DNA of 64,000 nt, from assembly GCA_036172665.1 (NCBI GenBank), contig CM069871.1:9176001-9240000 (forward strand), written 5' to 3'. The position numbers were made by a program, and so were the translations under genes. The notes below the pieces were generated by a model. It was not told where the DNA came from. It did not search any database and worked only from the letters and a program-made list of their open reading frames with translations. Positions 34,401 to 44,544 of the stretch are shown piece after piece; position 1 is the first letter of the stretch, and each line of letters opens with the position of its first letter. The stretch comes from Prosopocoilus inquinatus (Eukaryota > Arthropoda > Insecta > Coleoptera > Lucanidae).

Positions 34401-36011
34401 AACTAAATATAAACGTGCAATCATTTCCAAGAAGAGAAAAAAAAGGCTCGCTCACAAGAGCCTATTATAGTTAAGATTTTTAAGTAGAAACAGTCAGAAC
34501 CAAAAATAATAATGTCTATCTCCCCTTTTACGGACAGTTCACTTGTGGAGTGGAACTCTGTAACTGATTTTTTTTGCGTAACTTTACTTTTGAATATTTA
34601 GAGTTAGCGGCAAATTAATAGCGATCGCGTGAATCCCCGTCGACGTTCGCTTGGCGGCCTGCCTCCGATGGGGATAACAACCGTGCACCATCGCATTTTA
34701 TTAGGGGGGACATTATTTTTAATCCTGAGTGTACCTCATGCAAATAGATCACTTAACGCGGCGGCAATTTATCTTGAACGACAGTTTAACAACTGTAAGA
34801 GCCGTTTATTTTGATTTGATAATTAAAGTGTAATGGAATAATGGCCTCCTGACTATTGTACTTGCTATATTTAAACGCGAACAAAGCGACCTTCGCCTAT
34901 TGTACAATAATTATTCCATCCTGTTTGTTTTTTTTTTTTTGCGCGAAAACTCAATTTTGAATTTGTTATTGGGATTGAAATTGTCTCGCCGCCAAACTAA
35001 TTGCAAGCGGGGGAAACAACAATACAATGTAATTACAATTACAAAGCCGAACGAAATGCACGATTCAATGAATTTACATACAAACATATGTTCGGTGGTT
35101 CTGAGAAGAGGTGCAGAAAAGGTAACAAAACGCGTAGTTAAACGTTATGTAATCAAAAAATATGAATAATTTTAGAACAGAGCGAAGTTTCATCACGTAA
35201 TAATTTCTGTCTCTCGTAAATTATAATTTAAACAAAAAATTGCTTGAAGTTTTTCTCAGTTTTGTGAATTAGTTGGATTTCGTTGCATGCCTCAATTTTT
35301 GTTAACTCTGTTAATATGTGCTATGCTAATTAATTATCAGGCATAGTAATTAGAAACTATGTGGTAAAAAGAATAACTAAGAATGTTTTCGATGAACTAA
35401 CTGACGCTAACTCACTTTTTCTTCTTGACACGTCAAAATTAACCCCAAAAATCTTTGCAAAAGTTTAAACAAGCCCAGAACTTCCATTCCATCAATTAAA
35501 AAATATAAATAAAATTAAAAACAAAGGATGGCAGTCAGTGATTGGGGATATTTTCGTTTATTTATTAAGGGAGGTGCCTTATGTCACTGCAGTGACTTAA
35601 GACATCATGACACTTTTCATTACGACTTCATAAGGCACCCTTTTAATTACTGAAAATTAAAAATTTCATTAATCTCTTGATTGGATTAGACTGTGGTGTT
35701 TTTTTTTCTTTTTCAATTTTGTCTTGGAAGACCTAAAATTTTTACATTTTAAGTATTCTTTAATTAAGAGACGGAAGAAGCAGCTACAAACATATGCCGA
35801 GCAATAAAATTTTCTAAACCACGCCTCACTACATTATTTATTTTTATTGTACAGGATTGTACAATTTGATTTATGTAATAAATCGTGCCGATATGTGGGG
35901 GGGACCGGGGAGAGGGTTAGATAAAATTACTAATCTCAAGGTATCTAATGCTCGTCTGGAAGCAATGTCATACTTACCAGCGACAAACAAAAACAGCAAA
36001 GCAAATTTCAT
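28410..36011 (-). CDS. Secreted Kazal-type serine protease inhibitor
   Basis: Single-domain Kazal inhibitor, which blocks a serine protease by presenting a rigid loop. Three exons, read downward: 36011-35978, 34311-34126 and 28468-28410, in phases 1 and 1, giving 92 residues. The signal peptide is MKFALLFLFVAVLLSAAFG. The six cysteines run C-x3-C-x7-C-x15-C-x6-C-x13-C, with the hallmark PVCGGDG and the final GEC supplied by exon 3. That exon was found because it alone restores the sixth cysteine in phase behind a good acceptor (TTTCTTTCAG). The residue two after the second cysteine, the usual P1 position, is Ser, so a trypsin-like target is not expected (inference). Intron 2 is 5.66 kb and full of repeats. 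Exon 1 codes 11 residues and is invisible to ORF-length filters. Confidence 0.88.
28955..29184. mobile_element. Foldback element, ~230 bp, in Kazal intron
   Basis: AAGTACAAAGTTTTTTTTAA at the left and its complement ending GTACTT at the right enclose inverted CCGGACAGAAATATGAA / TTCATATTTCTGTCCGG and GACGAAGCTA blocks around an A-rich loop. A shorter relative lies at 63,317-63,396. Confidence 0.8.
30085..31870. repeat. ~0.6-kb tandem repeat, three copies
   Basis: The phrase TTTTTATTTGACATTTTCAGG begins units near 30,094, 30,681 and 31,283, periods of about 587 and 602 bp. Copies share GTAACTGACGT, TTTGACGTTTGTAACGTTCC and GGGATGGTCTCCT segments. The last copy decays near 31,870. The longest reading frames (60-75 codons) differ between copies. 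It lies in intron 2 of the Kazal gene. Confidence 0.88.
32171..32260. repeat. Fragment of a dispersed repeat family
   Basis: GTGCATTGAAGATTCAGATATA and TATTGCGTCATAAGAGCAAT match parts of the segments downstream of P3 (13,780 and 14,165) and P4, in altered order. This is a non-coding interspersed repeat. Confidence 0.65.
32862..33030. mobile_element. Foldback element, ~170 bp
   Basis: The arms starting AATCGTTTTTGATTGCAGCG and ending with its complement at 33,030 pair over about 60 bp, including CTCGAGCAGCCTCTGTACA and CAGCTGTTTCAGCCCTG. Arms are well over 90% identical. It lies in intron 2 of the Kazal gene. Confidence 0.88.
33051..33172. mobile_element. Partial copy of the 1916-2106 MITE family
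   Basis: TGCTTTGACAGCAAGC, CAGTTTGTC and AAAAGCGATCGTAAGATGTC occur in the same order and spacing as the right two-thirds of the element at 1916-2106. The left arm is missing; the element abuts the foldback at 32,862-33,030. Confidence 0.7.
35567..35644. mobile_element. Short foldback, ~78 bp
   Basis: AGGTGCCTTATG near 35,571 and CATAAGGCACCCTT near 35,629 are inverted. A perfect GTCACTGCAGTGAC palindrome lies inside. It is in intron 1 of the Kazal gene. Confidence 0.55.
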
Positions 36012-36603
36012 CTTGGAGAAAGTTTTGACTGTTGGCATTAATGCAAGGTTCAGAGTATATATGACCATCCCCACCTGTTCCTTCACAATACATACGTACA
36101 TCATCAGCATCATATCCGACCTTTTATGTATAACAAGTCACCTACATAATACATGAATGAGTTCGTTGGCTGCTTTGTTTCAGGGCCTGAAAAAACTGTA
36201 ACACCGCGACAAATGCAAATTTCTATTCACAAACGCACTGTTCTTGTGTACTTTGTATTTGCAAAACAGTTTTTTATTCACAATAAAAATATATTTATTT
36301 CAAAAATTATTTTTTAAGAACAAATGAGATTGATTTATTTAAACAAAAGGTAATCCAGTGGAAGTGGTCAGTTTCTTCCTTAATGCCCCGCAACGTCCTG
36401 GAGCGGCGAAAACAAACTCTGTAACAAAACGGCCATGTATAGTAAAAAAAAAATCTTCAAAAGAAAATAGCACAGCGTCTTCATAATTGATTGCATCCAC
36501 GTGACCAAGTTCTGCCCAATAATTAATAAGACAAGTGACAATGATACTCATGATACTCATGATTGGCGGAACTGCGTATAAATAATAAAAATCTGTTCGA
36601 GCA

Positions 36604-36762
36604 GGGACCGTATTCTCGAATCGAGCGACAAGAGTCGTATGCGAAAATGACGTCAAAATGACGCAATTCTCGAACGATCTGTTTAGTTTTGCTAAGAGTC
36701 TACGTCATTTTGACGTCATTTTCGCATGCGACTCTTGTCGCTCGATTCGAGAATAGGGCCCC
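36604..36762. mobile_element. Foldback MITE, ~159 bp
   Basis: TATTCTCGAATCGAGCGACA and its complement near 36,735-36,755 form the outer arms. ATGACGTCAAAATGACG pairs with its complement further in, so nearly the whole element folds on itself. It begins GGGACC and ends GGGCCCC. Confidence 0.85.
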
Positions 36763-37460
36763 TGGTTCTGATAGAGAACTTGTTCACCGCACCCACGTCG
36801 CTTCTAGTTCAAAGTCAAATCAAACGTCAAAATTTGTTGTTGAACCGTAACGTCTTATACTGCTTTTTCTTCAATTTTTTTTTTTTATAAATGAGAACAT
36901 TTATGCAATTTTTGGGAGACTGTTGCTACCTACCACGTGTGGAAAGCAGCACAGCCAGCAGCTTCAGTCGTGACGGCTGTGGGTGCGGTTAATTAAACGC
37001 GACAATAAATGAGCGGCACCCTAATCTTAACCAGAGTTGAGGAGAGGATCAAAGGAAACTGAAATGACTCAATTTATGCAACAACTTTAGTAACAATAAC
37101 ATGTAGTCAAATACGTCGGCGCGGTGTGTGACGGGCTTAACCCCACTAAGTGTGTGAGCGCCTTAATGCATCAAATCAAACTGACTCATTTCTTTATGTG
37201 AAATGAATGACTAACCGCAAACGCAATATCAAATCAAATATCTGTTGAGTGATTCAAGTTAACCAATTTGGCGCATTCGTCAAAAGCTTTTTACAACGTT
37301 AGGAAATATTCCTGGCGTTGAGTGTCCTGAACTTTATCGAAATAGCAAAAGAAAATTGTATAAGGCCGGAAGCGCAATACAAACAGAAACATTCCTTCTG
37401 ATTATTGGCACATTGATACTTTGCGGTACGTTGAAAAAGCATCTTACTTTGTTCAACAGA

Positions 37461-38931
37461 AACCGGAAGTCGTCAGTCGTACGAGATATAAAAGAAAATG
37501 ATCGTCATCTTCTAAACGAGAACTAGAATCCGGAACTCTAAGCGGTACTAAAACCGGAACCAAGAGCTTGTAAGAGAAGATGGGCTCGAAGGAAAAAGCA
37601 ACTGTTACAAACATACCTGTCCTGTACGTAAAGGACGAGGCTGAGACAACTCAGAAGGAGTTTCAGTCCACCAGCATCATGTCAAAGCCGACGGAATGTC
37701 GTACAACGAGGAAGCCTCCCGCGAGAACCAAAAGTATTTGGCGTCCCCCGGTCGAACCCAAGCGAAACAGTGCTAATGGCCCCCCCACACACCAACCAGA
37801 TGCTGGGGACACCACAAGGCGGACTCTGACAACTCTCTGCTCGAAGCAAGTCGCCCATTAATAAAGCCAAAGTGACCGCTCCACTACTGCTCCAAGCAGG
37901 TCGCCCATTAATAAAGCCAATGACAGACGTAGAGAAGGGCAGGCCCGCCACGTGGTTCTCTCCTTATGTGTGCGAAAAATGTTTGGAATTGTGATTTTAT
38001 TCTTATGCGTGTGAAAAATGTTTGGCGCATTTCGGAAAGCGTCGTGAATCTGTGAATAAATTATTGTCCTTCAGTTTTTAATGCAAATACCTATTTACCA
38101 CCGGTTTTTGAGACAACCTTTTTGCGTCGTACACTTCGCACACGCCACCCACCAGCCCTGGAGAAGGGCATCCACGAATCGAAAACACAAACCGGAAGTC
38201 GTCGGTTGTATCAGATATAAAGGAAAAGGATCGTCGTCTTCTAAACGGGAACTAGAATCCGAAACTCTAACCGGAACTAAAACCGGAACCAAGAGCCTGT
38301 AAGGGAAGACAGGCTCGACAATAGTGATGTGCACGGAAGGAGGAAGCAACGGTCACAGACATACCTGTCCTGTACGTAAAGGACGAGGCTGAGACAGCTC
38401 AGAAGGAGTTTCAGTCCACCAGCATCATGTCAAAGCCGACGGAATGTCGTGCAACGAGGAAACGTCCCGCGAGAACTAAAAGTATGTGTCGTCCCCCGGC
38501 CGAACCCACACGAAACTGTGCCAAAGGCCGCTCCAAACACCAACCAGATGCTGGGGGCACCACAAGACAGACTCTGACAATTCCCTGCTCGAAGCACGTC
38601 GCCCATTAATAAAGCCAAACTGGCCGCTCCACGACTGCTCCAAGCAGGTCTCTCATTAATAAAGCCAAACTGACCATACCCCTTTTTGACGTAGTGAAGA
38701 GCAAGCCCGGCGCGTGGTTCTTTTCTTATGTGTGCGAAAAATGTTTAGAATTGCGGTTTCATTCTTATGCGTGTGAAAAATGTTTGGGGCCTTTCAGAAA
38801 ATGTCGTGAATCTGTGAATTAATTATCGTCCTTCATTTTTTAATGCAAATACCTATTTACCACCTGTTTTTGAGAGCACACTTCGTACACGCCACCCACC
38901 GGCCCTGGAGAAGGGCATCCACGAATCGAAA
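37461..38931 (+). repeat. 729-bp sequence duplicated in tandem, LTR-like
   Basis: Two copies, 37,461-38,189 and 38,190-38,931, each begin AACCGGAAGTCGTC and carry a TATA box (37,487 and 38,216) followed by repeated CCATTAATAAAGCC polyadenylation-type signals. A TATA box, transcribed leader and AATAAA within a direct repeat of this length resemble an LTR, or two solo LTRs fused. No primer-binding site, gag or pol was seen and the ends are not TG...CA. A duplicated small gene is the alternative. Confidence 0.7.
37580..37861 (+). CDS. Small basic ORF in the duplicated unit, doubtful
   Basis: A 93-codon frame rich in Lys, Arg, Pro and Thr starts about 90 bp after a TATA box. It ends at a TAA that overlaps AATAAA (37,860-37,865). 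In the second unit the 5' part is disrupted and the first ATG lost, but 60 codons (38,427-38,609) stay open. By my count the copies differ at about 17 replacement and 4 silent sites, as expected of unconstrained sequence. No family was recognised. I include it because a promoter-like and a polyadenylation-like signal bracket it, but it is probably not a real protein. Confidence 0.25.
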   Translation: MGSKEKATVTNIPVLYVKDEAETTQKEFQSTSIMSKPTECRTTRKPPARTKSIWRPPVEPKRNSANGPPTHQPDAGDTTRRTLTTLCSKQVAH

Positions 38932-39978
38932 TCATCGTGACGGCACACGAGCCAAATCACATTAAAAATAAAGACAGGGAAAGACCAAATGGTATGAAAA
39001 AACGCACAACGCCATTCAAAAAAAAGTTAAATAAATAAAGTTAGGGATGTAAACAAACCGATAGACATATACGCCGGTTTGAAGTGTTGCAGATGTTCAT
39101 TGAAGAGGAAAAAGAGCGTCTGGGCTAATCTAAACAATCTCAGGGTGATTGACATTTACTGACATAGCGGTAGCTTCTGATCTTGCAAATACGCAGAACA
39201 ACACGTGCGTTTTAAAAGAAACCACGCCCCTTCGACCATTCAAGTAATATTCGCGAAGACAACGGCATTCGGCGGGGGTAACACAAAGACGGCGTGCATT
39301 TGTTCTTTGCGAGAAGCAACAGGCGTCCTCAATCGAATGTCATAGAAATCATGCGCCACTTTGATATTTCCAGACTTCTTTGATGTTTAACCGCCAACGC
39401 GCAATAAAATAATTGCGTTTGATATTAACTGCGTCGCCGTCGGTTCAGATGTAAAACGGAAATCCACGAGAAATAAATCGAGTCTCTTGCACTTCTCAAG
39501 GATAATTGGCATATACTAGGGATGGCCACTAGAGGGGAAGGGTACCCCCACCGCGTTAGGCGTTAAAACTGCGATCCCTGTATTTATTAAGTATTTATTT
39601 GCCGCGTGCTTCTCTATGAATGAATTCTCGTTTCCCCGAAACAAACAAGAGTGGGGGTGGCGCTTTCGGAGTACCCGAGTGCGTCGCTGGCATATACAAT
39701 GCAGGTTACCCCTGATAAATGATTTTCCAAACCGTAACACTATCTCAAAGTTAGCTTTCATTTAGCTAGGTACTGAAATAACCGTGTTTAAGAAATTGCC
39801 TTACGGCGATTTATCTCTTTGGAAAAAATATGGAATTATTCGAGACCGTACAGACCTTGCGCTTGGAAGAAGTCGTTTTAACAGCCTGCTTAACGAGTTT
39901 CTCATTTAGACACCCATTAGTTTTTAATCGTAGGTCACGTGGGATACCGGATTGATTGATTGAAGAGCTTGTACTTAC

Positions 39979-40240
39979 TGCGTTTTCTGCATCTGTTCGA
40001 GCAATCCAACGTGCACTTGTTGGGAAATCCCCGTAGTTTTCCCGTGGTTTGTTGACGAGCGCACAAAGGTGAGAATGAAACCGGACACAAACAATGGGGA
40101 CAGACTGTTTGTTGCGTCTGCAGGATCACACAGGACAAAACGCACACGCACGCTGTAAAAATTAATTAAAGTCAAAATGGGAAATGGGAAGGATTAAAAC
40201 AAGTCGACTTACCCAAAGTAACAAATAAATAATTCGCCAT
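39979..40240 (-). CDS. Kazal-like secreted inhibitor, first two exons
   Basis: Exon 1 (40240-40213) and exon 2 (40152-39979) join in phase 1 and end in a phase-1 donor, exactly as in the Kazal gene at 28,410-36,011. They encode 67 residues: signal sequence MANYLFVTLACVCVLSC and beyond, then a cysteine-rich segment with C-x7-C-x15-C spacing and PLCA in place of PVCG. Extra cysteines (PHCLC, DCSNRC) make the pattern non-classical. The third exon, needed for the last cysteine and the stop, was not found with confidence. Acceptors near 39,764 and 39,717 are in phase but yield poor endings. It could be an intact gene with a distant last exon or a decayed copy. Confidence 0.65.
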
Positions 40241-40572
40241 GGTATAAACAATAAAGCCAAACGGAACAATTTGGATACTTATGTAACTGGCATCTTGTTT
40301 TATATGAGTACCTACGTGACGAATTTTGAAGTCTGATTCATTTTCGCCACTTCCTGAAATCGCGGAAATTACAGAAACTCATTTCCTTACGAAATTATGC
40401 CGATTGTTATTAACGTCGCTTGTTCAAATCTATTGTGCACCTTATAATTAATTGATTGAACAATAATTAGAAAAGTTTGTTGTCATATTTTTAAACATTT
40501 CATCCAGACTCTTCTGATTATTATCAATTTATTCAGTTTTTTTTTTCTGTCAAATTCCTCTTTATTTACTTA

Positions 40573-41587
40573 TACAGGGTTATAACTAATTAAAGGGCCA
40601 CTATGGGGATCTCGTAAACTATAAGAGATGCAAAGATGATTAAATTATAGAAGCGTTGCGCTATCTTGAGGTCGAAAAAAATATGCAAAAAGAATCTTTT
40701 CTATTTTCATTCGTTTTTGAAATACCTTCAAAAAACTGAAACTCCTCATTCTCTAAAATTTCAAATATTTTCTTCATTTGTTAAGATCGAATCATAAAAT
40801 TTGGTGTTTTTACATTAAATTCGATGGACAACCTAATGCAGTTCGAAGAAATAGGTTAGGTTTGACAGTTTCGTAGATACGACTATCAACTGTTTCTTTT
40901 CTTATTGACGCTGCCTCAGATATTCATAGCACGTCACGCAGAAATAATTTTTGAATACAACCCATGAACATTTATGCTTTTGTTTTGAAACAAAGTATTA
41001 GGTTACTAAGAATTTTTGTTAAAAAGTAATTTTTTTAGTGAAAAATGTAAATAGAATATACCATAATTGAGTAAGATTTTAATAATACTTTTAGTTCTGA
41101 ATGTTTAACACGCATCCGCCTACTAAATATCTTTTTTTCAATATATTTTATAGTATATAAATATATTGTTTTAAAACAAAAACATAAGTGTGTCGTATGG
41201 TCCTATTCAGACTATATTTTTGTATCACGTGGTATGAATACCACGTGATACAAGGTAGCGTTCCTGAGAAAAAAGACAGTTGACAGTCGTATCTGCGAAA
41301 CTGTCAATCCTAACCTATTCGGACTATATTAGATTGCTCATCGAATTTAACATAGAAATATGGAATTTCATGATTCTATTTTAATAAATAAGGAAGACAT
41401 TCGAGATTTTCAAAAATTAGAATTCTTTTTTCGAAGATATTTCAGAAACGAATGAAGGTAAAAAAGATTTTTTTGGATATTTTGATAGTCACCAAAACAG
41501 CGTAACTTTTTGTAATTCAACCATCTTTATATCTGTTACAGTTTACGAGATCCCCATGGTAGCCATTTAATTAGTTGTAACCCTGTA
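40573..41587. mobile_element. Foldback element, ~1.0 kb, TA-flanked
   Basis: The left end TACAGGGTTATAACTAATTA and the right end TAATTAGTTGTAACCCTGTA are inverted, with arms of roughly 320-350 bp (40,573-40,905 and 41,265-41,587). TA flanks each end, as in Tc1/mariner-type insertion. No transposase frame. A perfect inner palindrome (GTATCACGTGGTA ... TACCACGTGATAC) lies at about 41,222-41,251. Confidence 0.85.
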
Positions 41588-41820
41588 TAGGAACTTTCAT
41601 CATTCTTTCATTTCGTTTTGTTTCGACTTCGTCAAGTAGATCCCCATGGTAGCCCTTTAATTAGTTGTAACCCTGTATAGAAACTTTCATCATTCTTTCA
41701 TTTCGTTTTGTTTCGACTTCCTCAAGTAGATCCCCATGGTAGCCCTTTAATTAGTTGTAACCCTGTATAGGAACTTTCATCATTCTTTCATTTCGTTTTG
41801 TTTCGACTTCCTCAAGTAAA
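41551..41820. repeat. 91-bp tandem triplication of the element's end
   Basis: GATCCCCATGGTAGCC...CCCTGTATAG plus the following flank is repeated three times with starts near 41,550, 41,640 and 41,731. The unit contains the terminal ~40 bp of the foldback and ~50 bp of flanking DNA. Confidence 0.88.
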
Positions 41821-41829
41821 TCCTGCAAA

Positions 41830-43830
41830 CTCAGGCGTCATTTTGTACACACCCTGTATTAGACAAAGCTAGTAAACGACCTGATTCCGCCTTCTGTGAC
41901 GTTTACTTTCCGCTTTGAATGGAGTATTTATTCAGCAAACCCTTGTTACCGCGAACACCTCCATTTACTCCGCCATTTTCTTCACTCATGCGATTAATTA
42001 CGAAGTCAGGCTTTCGCGTAACTCGAAAGAAAAAAATTTTCTTAGTTCGCTTTTAACCAACTTGTTGATTACCGCCGAAATAATTAGACAGAATTAGAAA
42101 TTATATGTAATAGTAATAGTCTTCGCCTTCCAATGAAACGTATTTGTTACAAACGCTGTTAGTTTGCTATGCTACCCAGTATTTCTCTAATGATTTACTT
42201 TAGAACAAAACTTCATCAGAGTTTCTTACTTAGTTTGAATTGATTATCACGTGGGTGAAGTGGTGACATTACGTCGCGGAACACCCTGTATAAGAAAGAA
42301 TACTGTCCCTTGTATTTCCTGCTACTGTGATTAAACATTTTATTATCTTGCAGTGTTATTATTATTAATCACTTATACCATTTAGCTTAGGCTTAGATCA
42401 TTTAGAGGAATTGACACTTGAGTAAATTTTCAAGTCAGCTTATTTTCTACCCCTCGTAATTTTTCGAATTTCCATTAAATTTTTAGGTCTTCATTTTCGG
42501 GTTGAGTTTAGTTGCGTAGTTTAATTTTAAACACAGTCAGTGACCCTCAACAGTACGCACAACATTTATGGACACTAAAAAAAAGAACCGACTTTTACGT
42601 TATTTAAATTTTTTTAACTGCCCGAAAATTGAATAGAAAACGCAATTTATTTCTGCAGTTAACAGCGATTGCTTGTTAATTAATTTAATTTGCTTAGTTA
42701 GTTATTGAATATTTCGATTAAGATAAAAAACGTCATTCGCGATTTTTCTAATTCTCCCGAAATTGCTTGCCAAGAGACATAAATTTTGGAAAACCAAGAA
42801 AGCCTAATTGAAAATGCGTAGACAGATTATTATTTTAGGTCAGCATCGAAACAAAATGTTTCTTGAGAAATATTCTTATACTATTTGTGCCAATAAACAA
42901 CCGTAGGGCATTGGAATTTTTTTTTGATATAAATTAATGCACGCTCTAGAAATCTTGTACGTGCATGTGACCACATAAATACCAGATTCCGAAGAGCTTA
43001 TTATTAAATTGCACTCTGGATAGAGTCGCTTTAATTCTTTAATTTCGAATCGTTTCCCGCTCATTATTCTTCTTATATTCATTACTCATTAATACCTACA
43101 CGCTATTTTCACAAAAAGTTTTTAATCTGATCTATATTATGTTGGGAAAATATTTTTAATTGATGTTACAAAAGTTCTTTTTTAAAAATATTTTGAAAAT
43201 AATTTTCTTTTGCCTGACGAATAGATGATTCAAATTACTTAAAACTTTCTGTCCAATAGTTTCTTATCGACCTTAATTTAAAAAGAAAAGGTAAATTCAT
43301 GAAGTATATCAACGATTATTTAAAAAAAAAAGATTATTGAGTTTGGAAAGTGAGTAAAAAGTCTCAAATATATTTTCCTTAACAGCCAGTACTTTATGTA
43401 CAATGATGCTCACCATAAATGATACCATTTGACAGTTTCGTAGCACTTATGCTAAATGTTCTTAAGGACGTGATTCGTATGCAGGAGTATCATTTAAGTT
43501 GAGCGTCGTAGTACACCTTCACACTGCTGTGTTTTCACCAGCTGAAGAAACTGTATAATTATTAAATATAACAATGTCCTTCAAGCTTAAAAAATGTTAT
43601 ACTCTCTATACTATACTGTAGTCGCTAACCCAGTTCTTAAATTGTTCTCCAATGCACATGTCTGTTGTCACTATGTGAACCATTTTTTTTTAAACAATTA
43701 TTATTACTGTTTTCTTATCCTCTCGATGTTTGCCATTGTACTCACGTCGATCACAGTTTTCTTTAATTTTTCTTTTTCTTGTCATTTTAGTTTTGTCAAT
43801 TACTGGATTAGTAGTAAAAAAAAAAGGATT
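41830..43830. other. Intergenic, no gene recognised
   Basis: AT-rich sequence. Phrases such as ACACCCTGTATTAG (41,850) and ACACCCTGTATAAG (42,283) look like isolated transposon ends. A 68-codon frame on the - strand near 42,876-43,082 has no recognisable family. Confidence 0.45.
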
Positions 43831-43831
43831 C

Positions 43832-43990
43832 AAACTGTGGGAGTAAATCCTTTCCCCAGTTGTGTACATTCCGAATTGTAAAATTGTAACACCTACCTGT
43901 GCAAAGCACTACCATCCCACGCCGTTCCCACTGAGTGGATGGAATTACACAACGCATAGTTTTATCAAATGTGGCAATCGACTTCGGATT
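43832..43990. repeat. Copy of the P3/P4-flank repeat family
   Basis: AACTGTGGGAGTAAATCC, CACCTACCTGTGCAAAGCAC and CCACTGAGT occur in the same order as at 13,853-14,045 but with about 90 internal bases missing. This shows that the segment downstream of P3 and P4 is a dispersed repeat. Confidence 0.75.
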
Positions 43991-44544
43991 ATTCAATAAG
44001 TTTTGCACAACAAAATTAACTTAATTTCACATAACATGACATTTGTCTCTACTCAACATTGTCGTTCAAAGTTACCATTAGTATTCATTTAAGATTCATC
44101 CTCTTCTTCCTATTCTTCTTCTTCGTCTTTTAATACAGGACCATTTGGTGAATTTGGCGTGCATTTGCGTATTCCTTGTTAGTCCAACGTCATGTTTCCA
44201 ATTCGACATTTTTCCAGTTTTAAAATTATTATTTCTTTATTTATTACTTTTTTGAAGAGTGCAAAAGTTCTGAACTTTTGGACAAAAGCGTCTTCCTTTT
44301 CTCCTTCTTTTTCTTGCATTGTTTTTCTAGGACTCTCCGCTCTATTCTATAACTCATAATGACATCGTTAAGCAACGAAAATCTTTAATTGAAGGTATTT
44401 TGACCAATCAGGTCTTAGGTTCAACGCATTTCTACGCATTGATAGGTCAGAAAATATCACTTAATGATTTGTGTTATCTAACGATGTCATCAGAAATTAT
44501 TTGTTCCTTTTTAGGCAATCGATGTAGAGGTCGTTTGCTAAACG

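Noticed and set aside
39516..39770. Candidate third exon of the second Kazal-like gene
   Set aside because: Acceptors near 39,764 and 39,717 are in phase but give either an immediate stop or a tail without Kazal spacing.
42876..43082. 68-codon - strand frame
   Set aside because: No recognisable motif, start context or partner exon.
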